Below are positions 40,698 to 49,117 of a DNA stretch of 64,000 nucleotides, one piece after another. Position 1 is the stretch's first letter, and each line of letters starts with the position of its first letter. The stretch covers positions 145,030-209,029 of the forward strand of contig NZ_JAGGLG010000001.1 in NCBI RefSeq assembly GCF_017874315.1, read 5' to 3'. The notes beneath the pieces were generated by a model. It was not told the DNA's origin. It saw only the letters and a list, made by a program, of their open reading frames with translations, and made no database searches. The position numbers were made by a program, and so were the translations under genes. This DNA is from Symbiobacterium terraclitae (GTDB lineage Bacteria > Bacillota > Sulfobacillia > Symbiobacteriales > Symbiobacteriaceae).

Positions 40698-41997
40698 CGC
40701 GTTTCTGCTCGATCTGGCTCAGTGGCTGTTGTTCGGGGGTTTCGCAGCCTACCTGATCGCCTTCCTGCTCTACGTCTCGGGGACGCTGGGGCGGCGAATC
40801 TCGGGGGGCACCCGGTTCGAGCGCACCGCCGGGCACGGCACCGTGGCCAACGTGCTGGGCGTGACCTTGCACGGGCTGGCGATCCTCGCCCGGTGGCAGG
40901 GCTCGGGTTTCTGGCCCACCTCCAACATGTACGAGTTCATCGGCTTCATGGCGTTCTCCAGCATGGTGGCCTTCCTCGTGCTGCACCGCATGTACCGCCT
41001 GTACATCGTCGGGGCGCTGGTCACCCCGGTGACGCTGTTCTTGCTGGCTTACTCGTACGTCTTCCCGCCCGAGGTGACGCCGCTCATCCCGGCGCTGCAG
41101 TCCATCTGGCTGCCGCTGCACGTCTCGCTGGCGGCCCTCGGCGAGGGGTTCTTCGCCGTGGCGTTCGGCGCGGCGCTGCTCTACCTGCTGCGAGTGCGCG
41201 GCCTGGAGCTGGCGCGCAGCCGGGCTGCAGCGGAGGCGGCCAGCGCGCTGGAGGGAGGGGCGGTCGCCGGCGCGGCAGGTGCCGCGGCAGCGGCCGCGCC
41301 CACGGAGACGGCCGACCAGCGCTGGGAGCGCCTCTGGGGCGTCCGCCTGATGGAAGTCCTCTTCTACATCATCCTGGTCATGGTCGGCTTCACGCTGCTG
41401 GCCCTGATCTTCCGCTGGTCGGGCTTCCAGTGGATCTTCGCCTCGGGCAGCACCTACCACCTGCCGCCCATCATCGGGCCGTGGGGCGCCGAGGTGGGGG
41501 AGAAGGGGTCGGTCCTGGGCGTCCCGTTGCCGGCGGTGGTCGTACCCTTCGGCTGGCGGGGCAAGCACCTGAACACCCTGCTCTACTCGCTGGCGGTGGG
41601 CGGGCTCCTCTACTGGGCGATCCGCCGCTTCGTCGCCCGCGGCCGCATCGGCGACGCCCTGGCCGTGCGAGTGGGCGGTGACCCGGAGCTGCTGGACGAG
41701 ATCAGCTACCGCGCCGTGGCCATCGGCTACCCGATCTTCACCCTGGGCGGCCTGATCTTCGCCATGATCTGGGCGAAGGAGGCCTGGGGCCGCTATTGGT
41801 TCTGGGACCCCAAGGAGACGTGGGCGCTGATCGCCTGGCTGGTCTACTCCGCTTACCTGCACTTCCGCATCAGCCGGGGCTGGGAAGGGCGCAAGTCCGC
41901 CTGGCTGGCCGTGCTGGGCTTCGGGGTGGTCCTGTTCACGCTGGTGGGCGTCAACCTGTTGATCGTCGGCCTGCACTCCTACGCAGGCGGAGACTAG
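40684..41997 (+). CDS. resC: Cytochrome c assembly protein ResC/CcsA
   Basis: A 437-residue membrane protein with at least eight spans. The haem-handling tryptophan-rich motif is WGRYWFWDPKETWALIAWL near residue 365. Conserved external histidines occur in GVTLHGLAILA, PLHVSLAALGEG and VGLHSYAGGD. It exports haem and, with ResB, attaches it to apocytochrome c. An Ala/Glu-rich cytoplasmic loop (about residues 178-210) enlarges this member. ATG 40684 overlaps resB by 14 bases. Last gene of the operon. Confidence 0.94.
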   Translation: MTPRNAFLLDLAQWLLFGGFAAYLIAFLLYVSGTLGRRISGGTRFERTAGHGTVANVLGVTLHGLAILARWQGSGFWPTSNMYEFIGFMAFSSMVAFLVLHRMYRLYIVGALVTPVTLFLLAYSYVFPPEVTPLIPALQSIWLPLHVSLAALGEGFFAVAFGAALLYLLRVRGLELARSRAAAEAASALEGGAVAGAAGAAAAAAPTETADQRWERLWGVRLMEVLFYIILVMVGFTLLALIFRWSGFQWIFASGSTYHLPPIIGPWGAEVGEKGSVLGVPLPAVVVPFGWRGKHLNTLLYSLAVGGLLYWAIRRFVARGRIGDALAVRVGGDPELLDEISYRAVAIGYPIFTLGGLIFAMIWAKEAWGRYWFWDPKETWALIAWLVYSAYLHFRISRGWEGRKSAWLAVLGFGVVLFTLVGVNLLIVGLHSYAGGD

Positions 41998-42013
41998 ACT
42001 GGGGAGACAGCGA

Positions 42014-42056
42014 GAGCCTGTCCGCCGGGGACGACCGGCCGGACGGGCTCTTTCTC
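42014..42056 (+). terminator. Terminator of the res/ccs operon
   Basis: A long imperfect stem (GAGCCTGTCCG... at 42014 with ...CGGACGGGCTC ending 42050), followed by TTTCTC. Confidence 0.75.
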
Positions 42057-42206
42057 TACGCGCGCGATCGGCGGGTTCGCATACCGCTCATTCCCACTGC
42101 AGAGACTACCGGCGAGGCGCGGCCTCCGGCCGCAGGCGATTTGGAAGGAGAGCGGCGGGGCAGGTCATTCCACCGCCCACGGCTGGGATTGGAGGAGAAT
42201 GCGGGC

Positions 42207-43022
42207 ATGACGGTACACGGTGACCTGGAACGGGCGATTGCCATGGCGCAGGCGGCCCGGGGCAACTATCTGCTCTTCGCGTCGCAGTCGGAAGACGAGA
42301 AAGCCCACCAGGTCTTCAAGCAGATGGCGGAGGACATGGAGCGGCACGTCATGATCCTTGAGTCCCGCCTTCAGTACCTGGGCCAGTACAACCAGCTGGT
42401 CGGGCAGGCACGGGGCCAGCAGGGGCGGGAGCAGGGCCACGCTGGCGGGCATGACGGCCGCGGGCAGGGCGGTAACCAGCGAGGCGGTCAGGGCGGCGAC
42501 CGGTCCCCCGGCCAGGACCAGGGCCGCGGCGGCAACGGGCAGGGCCCCTGGCAGCAGCAGGGACAGGACGGCGGCCACGGGCAGGGCCGGTGGGGCGCGA
42601 GACCCCAGGGCGGCGGTGATGGCCAGGGCCGGTGGCAGCAGGGGGGCGGACAGGGCGGTTCGCAGCAACAGGGAGACGGTCAGGGTAACTGGCAGCAGCA
42701 AGGGAGTGGCCAGGGCTGGCAACAGCAGGACCAGGGCGGCGGCAGCGCCCAGGGGGCCTCGTGGCAGCAGGGCCGGGGCGCCGGCCAGAACCAGGGCGGC
42801 GGCAGCGGGCAGGGCACCTGGCGGCAGCAGGGCCAGGGCCAGAACGGCGGCCAGCAGCAGATGAGCGGCGGCGATGGCGCGCTCTTCGGCGGGAGCGGTC
42901 AGGGCGGCTGGGGACAGCAGGGCCAGGGAGGCAACCCCGGTCAGAACCAGGCATACGGCCAGCCCAACAACCGCGAGGGTTGCGGAGGAGACGAGCCCCT
43001 CAGCACCGGCCAGGGCGGCTAG
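42207..43022 (+). CDS. DUF1657 protein with long Gly/Gln-rich low-complexity tail
   Basis: A 271-residue protein in two parts. Residues 1-68 form a DUF1657 helical domain (MTVHGDLERAIAMAQAARGN, SEDEKAHQVFKQMAEDMERH), a family common in spore-formers and linked to spore germination/heat-resistance (spoVA-type) operons. The remaining 200 residues are almost entirely Gly, Gln, Arg, Asp, Ser and Trp in GQG/QQQG repeats, with no predicted fold. A 60-base DNA repeat is visible (42730 and 42790). ATG 42207 follows GGAGGAG. The tail resembles disordered, adhesive or phase-separating segments. Role in the spore is inference. Confidence 0.82.
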   Translation: MTVHGDLERAIAMAQAARGNYLLFASQSEDEKAHQVFKQMAEDMERHVMILESRLQYLGQYNQLVGQARGQQGREQGHAGGHDGRGQGGNQRGGQGGDRSPGQDQGRGGNGQGPWQQQGQDGGHGQGRWGARPQGGGDGQGRWQQGGGQGGSQQQGDGQGNWQQQGSGQGWQQQDQGGGSAQGASWQQGRGAGQNQGGGSGQGTWRQQGQGQNGGQQQMSGGDGALFGGSGQGGWGQQGQGGNPGQNQAYGQPNNREGCGGDEPLSTGQGG

Positions 43023-43139
43023 CCTGCTGCGCAGCTGGCCTGAGAGACAGGTCCCTGCAGGAGGCCGGGCGCCTGGCGGCGAAGTATCCCGCACACCAGG
43101 CGCGGCCTCAGGCCGCAGCAGAAGGGATCGAGGCCATCG

Positions 43140-44309
43140 TTGCGGAACCCCGGACAGGACGAACAGCAGGAACGCAGGCGGGCGGCAGAGATTGCCGGCC
43201 GCCTTCTGGAATGGTATGGGCGCCACGGGCGCGACCTGCCCTGGCGCCGCACGCGCGATCCGTACCACATCTGGGTCTCCGAGGTGATGCTCCAGCAGAC
43301 CAGGGTGGAGACGGTGATTCCGTACTACGAGCGCTGGATGGCGCAGTTTCCCACCCTCGAGGCGCTGGCCGGGGCCCCCGAGGAGCAGGTGCTGAAGGCG
43401 TGGGAGGGGCTCGGCTACTACTCGCGCGCCCGCAACCTGCACCAGGCGGCCCGGGAGGTGGTCTCCCGCTACGGCGGCAGCGTGCCGGACGATCCCGAGG
43501 CCGTGTCCCGGCTGAAGGGGGTGGGGCCCTACACGGCCGGGGCCATCCTCTCCATCGCCTTCAACCGGCCGGTGCCGGCCGTGGACGGCAATGTCCTTCG
43601 CGTCATCGCCCGCCTGTACGCGATCGCAGACGACATCGCCCTCCCCGCGACCCGGAAGGTGATCACCGAGCTGGTGAGGGCGATGATGCCCGCGGGAAGG
43701 TCGGCCGACTTCAACCAGGCGCTGATGGACCTCGGCGCCACGATCTGCACCCCGCGCTCGCCCCGGTGCCTGCTCTGCCCGGTGCGGGAGGCCTGCGAGG
43801 GCTTCCGGGCGGGCAGGGTTGGCGGACTGCCGGTGAAGGGGAAGGCCAGGGCCCCCCGCCCCGTCGAGCGGGTCGCGGCCGTGGTGGAGCAGGACGGGCG
43901 GCTGCTGCTCACCCGGCGACCGCCGGACGGGCTCCTCGCCGGGCTCTGGGAGCTGCCCGGCGGCGACGCTCCCCCCGGGCGAAGCCCGGAGGACGCCCTT
44001 CGAGCCGTTCTTTGGGACGCCTTCAGGGTGGAGGCGGTGGTGGGGGAGCACCTGGTTGACGTCACGCACGCCTTCACCCACCTGGTCTGGTACATCCGCT
44101 GCTACCGGGCCGAGCTGGGACCCGGCTGTGAGATCCCGGAGACGCCGGACCGGCGCTGGGTCGCCCCGGAGGAGCTGAAGGACTACCCGCTGCCCACGGT
44201 CCAGCGCAAGGTGCTGGCGGCACTGCATGAAGCCAGGACCCCCGGCGTAGGATTGAACGGACGGGACATAAGGTCCGCCGAAACCGGGGGTGTCATGCGT
44301 GAGCGATGA
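43140..44309 (+). CDS. mutY: A/G-specific adenine DNA glycosylase MutY
   Basis: A 389-residue glycosylase removing adenine opposite 8-oxoguanine. The N-terminal helix-hairpin-helix domain has the catalytic Glu in SEVMLQQTRVETVIPYY, LKGVGPYTAGAIL and the Asp in PAVDGNVLRV. The 4Fe-4S cysteines follow the C-x6-C-x2-C-x5-C pattern (CTPRSPRCLLCPVREAC). A NUDIX-like C-terminal domain (about residues 235-365, LWELPGGDAPPG) recognises 8-oxoG. TTG 43140 is the likely start, with AAGGGATCGAGG upstream. It overlaps the next small gene by 11 bases. Confidence 0.95.
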   Translation: MRNPGQDEQQERRRAAEIAGRLLEWYGRHGRDLPWRRTRDPYHIWVSEVMLQQTRVETVIPYYERWMAQFPTLEALAGAPEEQVLKAWEGLGYYSRARNLHQAAREVVSRYGGSVPDDPEAVSRLKGVGPYTAGAILSIAFNRPVPAVDGNVLRVIARLYAIADDIALPATRKVITELVRAMMPAGRSADFNQALMDLGATICTPRSPRCLLCPVREACEGFRAGRVGGLPVKGKARAPRPVERVAAVVEQDGRLLLTRRPPDGLLAGLWELPGGDAPPGRSPEDALRAVLWDAFRVEAVVGEHLVDVTHAFTHLVWYIRCYRAELGPGCEIPETPDRRWVAPEELKDYPLPTVQRKVLAALHEARTPGVGLNGRDIRSAETGGVMRER

Positions 44310-44592
44310 GATGGAGCGGCTCCTGGCCGATGCGCTCAAGGCCGACAGACCGGTGCTGGTCGACCCGTCGGAGGACGAGCTGCGGGCGGCTGCGGAGAGG
44401 CTGCGGCGGGAGGGCCGGCTGACCTGCAAGCGGTGCGGGAAGCCGATCGAGGAGGAAGGTTTTGTCACCCATCGCGTCAACTTCGGGCCGCGGCTGCAGG
44501 TGGTGGTGCACCTTCACGCGGGCTGCGATGACGGTTCGCTGTTCCGGCAGGGAGAGACCCACGCGGAGCCGGTACAGCGGGACCGCCGGTGA
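44299..44592 (+). CDS. Small hypothetical protein with zinc-finger-like cysteines
   Basis: A 97-residue protein from GTG 44299 (GGGGGTG six bases upstream), overlapping mutY by 11 bases. A helical N-terminal half (MERLLADALKA, EDELRAAAERLRREGR) is followed by CKRCGKP, a short beta region and HLHAGCDD, which could supply Cys/His ligands for zinc. No family recognised. Translational coupling with mutY suggests a linked role, but that is inference. Confidence 0.7.
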   Translation: MSDEMERLLADALKADRPVLVDPSEDELRAAAERLRREGRLTCKRCGKPIEEEGFVTHRVNFGPRLQVVVHLHAGCDDGSLFRQGETHAEPVQRDRR

Positions 44593-44602
44593 AGGCTTGC
44601 CA

Positions 44603-44649
44603 GGGCCGGCCGTTCCCCTCGCAGGGGTGCGGCCGGCCCGTTCTGCGGT
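44603..44649 (+). terminator. Terminator of the mutY operon
   Basis: GGGCCGGCC (44603-44611) and GGCCGGCCC (44641-44649) enclose an inner CCCCT/AGGGG stem, followed by GTTCT. Confidence 0.7.
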
Positions 44650-45065
44650 CAGAGCCCGCGCGCCTCACGCCCCGCTGCCCACCAGGACACCGCGCGCTCT
44701 TCCGGGTCCAGTCCCGCCGCCGGCTCGTCTAGGATCGGGTGTTCGGGGTCGTGGGCGATCACCTGCGCGACCCGGACACGCCGCAGCATGTCGCAAGAGA
44801 GGTTGCTGAGCTGGCTGGCGGTCTTATCCAGGAGCCCGACGCGCTCGAGCGCCGTCTCCGCAGCCTCCCGCACCCGGCGGTGCGGCACGCCGGAAAGGAG
44901 GGCGAGCGCCTCGACATAGTCCCGCACCTGTAAGCTGCTCGGCGGCTGGAAGGACAGCGGCAGGTGACCCACCCGCAGGCGGCAGGACGGCTGACGCACC
45001 GTGTCTGCGCCCAGGAGCCGCACCTGGCCGTCGGACGGGGCCAGCAGGTCTATGGCGAGGCGCAT
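44649..45065 (-). pseudogene. Decayed ABC-transporter ATPase gene
   Basis: A minus-strand frame of 138 residues with the second half of an ABC ATPase: the signature-like LSNLSCDMLRRVRVAQV and a Walker B-like PILDEPAAGLDPEERA. The Walker A region is missing. The frame opens at MRLAIDLLAPSDGQVRLLG, which normally follows GxGKTT, and the sequence upstream of it (45066-45150) no longer encodes a P-loop in any frame. The signature Gly is replaced (LSCDM for LSGGM/Q) and the C-terminus is cut short. It cannot be an active ATPase. It borders the dif-like region. Confidence 0.75.
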
Positions 45066-45523
45066 GAGGTGATGCCGCCTCTGCGCCGGGCGGCGATCGC
45101 GGCGATGGCGCGATGCTGGCCGTAATGGAAGTCAACTTGGTCAAGGACCAGCGGAGCATCCATCCGCAGCAGGTCACCTCCGTGAAACGAGTGCCGGCTC
45201 TGCAGCCGTGCCCATGAGGCGACCTTCTCGCCCTAGTTCACCGTGCCGGGACCTGCCTGGCTGCCGACCACGGGCATGCACATGCGCCCCGCCGGTGTCC
45301 AGCCCGGAGGGGGTGGCCGGCCAGGCGCAGGGCGACAGAGAAAAACAACGTCCGATAATATATGTTATGTAGAGAATAGGGGTTGCACAGGAAGAGAGGG
45401 TGATTCTGTGCGAGGCTGAAGTTCAGCCCCTACGGGCCTCTCTGGGTTCCGCATCAGACGGTCAGGGTGCAGTGCGGAACGCTTGTGGTGCTGCGACATG
45501 CTGTACGGATCACGCCTCGTGCG
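45066..45523. other. Gene-free stretch containing a dif-like site
   Basis: About 460 bases without a gene between two decayed genes. It holds the eroded 5' end of the ABC ATPase gene, the AT-rich dif-like sequence at 45348-45375, and a short GGCTGAA/TTCAGCC hairpin at 45414-45428. Nothing else is supported. Confidence 0.6.
45348..45375 (+). other. Candidate dif site (XerC/XerD chromosome-dimer resolution site)
   Basis: A 28-bp AT-rich block in a GC-rich setting with dif architecture. The left arm ACGTCCGATAA (45348-45358) is followed by a six-base centre TATATG (45359-45364) and the right arm TTATGTAGAGA (45365-45375). From memory it matches the Bacillus dif site at 21 of 28 positions, with the inner AA-TATAT-TTATGTA almost unchanged. 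It lies between decayed genes and close to the point where gene polarity switches from mostly plus to mostly minus, as expected at the replication terminus. Confidence 0.7.
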
Positions 45524-45975
45524 TCACGCCCGAGTCGGCCCGCCCTCCACCGGATGCGGTTCGCTGAGGTCGTCGAAGCCGACGTTCCGCAGGGCCACGC
45601 GCCGCAGGGCCCGCTCCAGTGGCGGGACGTTGAAAGCCAGGCGCAGTTCGTCCGGGACGGACGGGTCAAGCGCAGGAACCGGTCCTCGCTGGCCGCCGCG
45701 AGCCAGCGGGCCCGTTCTTCACCCGCCCCGAGGGCCAGGATGCAGCGCTCGCGCGCCAGCAGGGAGTCCGCCGGGGTCCGGCCGTGACGCAGGATCATCG
45801 CCGCGTGGTACCAGTCCCCAGCGGCGCGCAGCCTGCCCTCCCGCAGCGCCCATTTCACGGCGGCTTCCCGAAGACGGGCCCCTGCTTTCCAGTTCCACCC
45901 AGGCGATCTCCTGAGCTCGGAATTGTGCCCGATCTGCCTGAACAGACGCTCCGTCTCGGGGCCGTTCTTCATCCT
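45524..45975 (-). pseudogene. Decayed DUF6624-type gene
   Basis: A minus-strand gene from ATG 45975 reads as a DUF6624-like helical protein (DWYHAAMILRHGRTPADSLL, RARWLAAASEDRFLR) and then loses sense. Directly after DRFLR the natural ending LDPSVPDELRLAFNVPPLER and onward appears in another frame, stopping at 45524-45526. The family usually has a segment around G-x-PQ-x-GTQ between these parts, which is absent. This points to an internal deletion with a frameshift. It lies next to the dif-like site. Confidence 0.65.
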
Positions 45976-46172
45976 GAACGCCTCTACAGCCTCACCACCT
46001 TGACCCGCTCTGTCAGAGTCTTCGTGCTCGTAGAACGAGGCACCTTCAGGGGGGAGTGCCGTCAGCGGGGCGCGCTGGGTACCCCCTCCCCCTATCCGAC
46101 ACCGCGGCCATGTGAAGCACCGCGCAACCAATTGGCCGCTCGTTCGTTCATACCTGGTAGGAGGTGTGTGTT

Positions 46173-47174
46173 GTGCTCCCTTCCTCCTTGAGGTGGTGTG
46201 CAGTCGTGGCCATCGCGCTGGCCCTGCCCGTGGCCGGGTTGACCGGCTGCGGCAGCCGGACCCAGCGGCCGGCTCCGCCCGCCGGCCGCGTTACGAACGA
46301 GCGCGCGCTGACGGTCGAAGAGTATCCGATCGTCGCCGACAGCGTGGACAAGCCTACCCACTTCGGCTTCTTCGACCGCGTGGGCCCCGAGATCCTTGCG
46401 AAGCGCAAGGCAGTCCGCGATTCCGGCTCGCAGCCCGACGTGGCGGCCATGAACCAGGATCTGGCCCGCTTCGGTTACGCGCTGCGGGTCGAGGGGCAGC
46501 CTGGCGCGCCCGCAGCCGAGGAGGCCAGATACGGCCTGTACAGGGGCGACGAACTGGTCCTGGACGGAATCCGCGGCGATCAGATGAGCCCGGTTTTCCT
46601 CAGCGCATCCGGGACAGACTGGTTCTTCAGGGCCTACACTGATCACGCGGGCGGCGTGGTGATCCGGGCGGGCAAGGTTCTGGAGTGGGACGAGCAGCAG
46701 CATATGTGGACGCGTCCAGTCTACCTGGGCGACGACCTGGCCTGGGTCACGGCCAACGATGACTGGAGGAGCTACCGGCTCGAGCGCGAGGGCAAGACCG
46801 TGTTTGAGGGCCGCATGCCGCAGCCCTTGGTGGACCTGCCGTTCAAGGGGCTGGTCGCCTGGGATGCCCACTGGGCCGTGGAGGTCGATGGCGACGTCGT
46901 CGTGGACGGGCAGAGCGTCAGAGAGGCCAACGGCTATGGCGAGGTCTTCACGCTGAACCTCATCAAGGGCCGGCCGTTCTACCTCTATGAGGAGGATGGC
47001 ACCATCCGGATCTGGTACGACGGCCAGACGGCGGAACAGACCTACGATGAGGTGGTACACTACAGGTGCTGCGAGCCGGCGGCGTTCAACCCCCGCGCCA
47101 ACGACAGCATGGTCTGGTTCTGGGCGCGGCGGGGCGATATGTGGTACTACGTCGAGGCGGGAGTCTACGACTAG
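46173..47174 (+). CDS. Lipoprotein of unknown function
   Basis: A 333-residue exported lipoprotein. GTG 46173 lies eight bases after TAGGAGG and begins a signal ending in the lipobox LTGC near residue 26; GTG 46164 abuts the ribosome site. The mature part is rich in beta strands, Trp and Tyr, with repeating short units (LYRGDELVLDGI, WRSYRLEREGKTVFEG, HWAVEVDGDVVVDGQSV) suggestive of a propeller-like or WG-type repeat fold. It is attached to the outer face of the membrane. No family recognised. Confidence 0.78.
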   Translation: MLPSSLRWCAVVAIALALPVAGLTGCGSRTQRPAPPAGRVTNERALTVEEYPIVADSVDKPTHFGFFDRVGPEILAKRKAVRDSGSQPDVAAMNQDLARFGYALRVEGQPGAPAAEEARYGLYRGDELVLDGIRGDQMSPVFLSASGTDWFFRAYTDHAGGVVIRAGKVLEWDEQQHMWTRPVYLGDDLAWVTANDDWRSYRLEREGKTVFEGRMPQPLVDLPFKGLVAWDAHWAVEVDGDVVVDGQSVREANGYGEVFTLNLIKGRPFYLYEEDGTIRIWYDGQTAEQTYDEVVHYRCCEPAAFNPRANDSMVWFWARRGDMWYYVEAGVYD

Positions 47175-47369
47175 CGGCGGGTTGCTGTGAGCCCCGGGCC
47201 CGTGCGTGCTGCCCACAGGAACTGGTACGCGTGCGCCGGTCCCGTTGGCGCTGCGTCGGCACTCCGGCCACCGCCCAGACGGACAACGTTTTTGATGCGC
47301 AGGCGGACATCGGCTCACACTGCTCACGGGTTAGCGCAACGCGAGTGTACAAAAAGTTCCCCATGCGGC

Positions 47370-47398
47370 TTGTTTCCGATCCGGCGACCCCGTATCAT
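47370..47398 (+). promoter_or_regulatory. Promoter of the VOC-family gene
   Basis: TTGTTT (47370-47375), 17 bases, TATCAT (47393-47398), 40 bases before the start. The preceding 190 bases contain no gene. Confidence 0.55.
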
Positions 47399-47438
47399 GG
47401 AAATCGGCCCCAATCGGAGGGACAAAGGAGAGGATCTC

Positions 47439-47858
47439 ATGGCTGTGCGGATCAACCCGTACCTCGTGCTCAATGGCAACGCTGAGGAGGCCATCAAGTT
47501 CTACGCGGAGGCGCTCGGCGGCACGATCCACGGCATCATCAAGTTCGGCGACAACCCCTTCCCCGGGATGCCCGAAGAGGTCAAGGACCGCGTGATGCAC
47601 GCCCACCTCACGATCGGCGACTCGGCGCTGATGTTCTCCGACACCTATCCGGGCCAGGAGTACACGGTCGGCAACCAGGTCACCGTCACCCTCCAGGTGG
47701 ACTCGGTTGCGGAGGCCGAGCGCCTCTACGCCGCCCTGGCCGAGGGCGCGCAGAAGATCGAGATGCCGCTCCAGAAGACGGACTGGAGCCCCGCCTACGC
47801 CTCGCTGACCGACAAGTTCGGCATCCCGTGGCAGCTCAACACCAACGCCGAGCACTAG
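47439..47858 (+). CDS. VOC-superfamily (PhnB/glyoxalase-like) protein
   Basis: A 139-residue protein of the PhnB-like branch of the vicinal-oxygen-chelate superfamily. It opens with INPYLVLNGNAEEAIKFYAEALGG and continues with HAHLTIGDSALMFSDTYPG, VTVTLQVDSVAEAERLYAAL and the ending FGIPWQLNTN. Two beta-alpha-beta-beta-beta modules form the fold. Members bind metals or hydrophobic ligands; many lack known activity. ATG 47439 follows AAAGGAGAGG. It is flanked by its own promoter and terminator. Confidence 0.92.
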   Translation: MAVRINPYLVLNGNAEEAIKFYAEALGGTIHGIIKFGDNPFPGMPEEVKDRVMHAHLTIGDSALMFSDTYPGQEYTVGNQVTVTLQVDSVAEAERLYAALAEGAQKIEMPLQKTDWSPAYASLTDKFGIPWQLNTNAEH

Positions 47859-47874
47859 GTGCAGGACATACCAG

Positions 47875-47904
47875 GCCCGCCGGACGCACCGGCGGGCCCT
47901 TTCG
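47875..47904 (+). terminator. Terminator of the VOC-family gene
   Basis: GGCCCGCCGG (47875-47884) and CCGGCGGGCC (47890-47899), loop ACGCA, followed by CTTTCG. Confidence 0.8.
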
Positions 47905-48042
47905 CACCCGTGCCGCCTCTGGCGACGGATGCCTCGGCGGGCGGCTGCGGATCGGGCTCCGCCACGGACGCCGGGTCCCCGGACACCACCCGGCTGCGGG
48001 CCCGGACAACCGAGGCGGGCAGAAAGGATCCCCGCAACATGA

Positions 48043-48070
48043 AAAAGGACCACCGAGATTCGGTGATCCG
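48043..48070 (-). terminator. Terminator of the cyanophycinase-like gene
   Basis: On the minus strand GGATCACCGA and TCGGTGGTCC pair (one mismatch) and are followed by TTTTT: a clear intrinsic terminator 27 bases past the stop. Confidence 0.85.
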
Positions 48071-48096
48071 CAGTTCGCTTTCAATTCCCCTCGCCC

Positions 48097-49050
48097 CTAC
48101 TTCCCCTCGGCCGGCTGCGGCTCGGGCGGGGTCGCCCGGCGCATGCGGAAGTTGAGCCGGTAGCCGTCCGTCAGCAGGTGGACCTTCAGCCCGCCGGGCC
48201 GGTCCTCCGTCGGGGCGGTCCGCTCCCACGGGTCGAGCACCGTCACGGTCGACTCGCCCAGCACCTTCGCTTCGCCGTCGGTCACCAGCAGCGCCGTGCC
48301 CGCGTCCAGGCCGGCGCCCAGCATGGCCGAGGCCTCCGGCGCCGACATCGCCCGCACCAGCCGGCTGAACCGCCAGGCGCCGCTGAAGCCGGCGTCGATC
48401 AGCAGGGCGGGCAGGATGCCCAGCCCCACGGTCACGCCCTCCTCCGCCGGGTGCGGGAAGAGCCGGCTGCCGAAGAGGGAAGCGGCGGCGTCCATCCCCA
48501 CCAGCAGGCGGCCGCCCTGCACGTGTTCCCGCAGCGCGTTCGCCGCTGCCGTCGCATGGAGGACGTGCAGCCCCCGGGCCGGGCTGTCGCCGCAGAGCAC
48601 AATCGCATCATACTCCCGGAGCCGCGCCACCCACGCCGGGTCTGCCGCCTTCTCGCGGGAGTCCAGGAGGAGCGGCTCCACCCGCTTCATGCCGAACCGC
48701 GTGAAGGGGCGTGCCGCAGCAGCCGCCTCCTCCTCGGGGTTCGCCGTCGCTGCGGCGGGCACGACGGCCACCCGGGCCGACCGGCCGCCGGCCATGTGCA
48801 GCGCGGCCACCACCGCCTCGTCGGGTACGGGGGTACCTCCCATCAGAATGACCGGACCCGCAGGGTACTCGGCCACGGCCACGTCGAGATCGCACTCGGG
48901 CCGCCCGTCGGGGCGCCCGTTCCTGCCTCGCTGGGCTGCCGTACGATGGCGGGCGAACCAACCGCGCAGGCCCCCCTGGGGTACGACGATCGACTTGAGT
49001 AGGCTGGAGGAGAGTTCCGACGTGATGGAACCCAGGCGTTCCAGGTTCAC
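48097..49050 (-). CDS. Cyanophycinase-like (peptidase S51) protein lacking the catalytic serine
   Basis: A 317-residue protein resembling cyanophycinase and related S51 peptidases with a glutamine-amidotransferase-like fold (GPVILMGGTPVPDEAVVAAL, RVAVVPAAATANPEEEA, YDAIVLCGDSPARGLHVL). In active enzymes the nucleophile sits in GTSAGA; here the matching stretch is GRLLVGMDAAASLFG, with Asp in place of Ser. It is probably not a peptidase. The C-terminal region predicts a beta domain (STVTVLDPWERTA). GTG 49050 follows AGGAGGTG. No cyanophycin synthetase is nearby. Confidence 0.8.
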   Translation of the reverse strand: MNLERLGSITSELSSSLLKSIVVPQGGLRGWFARHRTAAQRGRNGRPDGRPECDLDVAVAEYPAGPVILMGGTPVPDEAVVAALHMAGGRSARVAVVPAAATANPEEEAAAAARPFTRFGMKRVEPLLLDSREKAADPAWVARLREYDAIVLCGDSPARGLHVLHATAAANALREHVQGGRLLVGMDAAASLFGSRLFPHPAEEGVTVGLGILPALLIDAGFSGAWRFSRLVRAMSAPEASAMLGAGLDAGTALLVTDGEAKVLGESTVTVLDPWERTAPTEDRPGGLKVHLLTDGYRLNFRMRRATPPEPQPAEGK

Positions 49051-49117
49051 CGCGCGATCACCTCCTGTGGGTTGGCACTCCCTCTAACTCTATTGCGACC
49101 GGTGTCGCTGTTAGCCC

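Noticed and set aside
42400..43000. Repeats in the DUF1657 gene as a CRISPR array
   Set aside because: Repeats are in frame, degenerate, GC-rich and without unique spacers; they encode a Gly/Gln tail.
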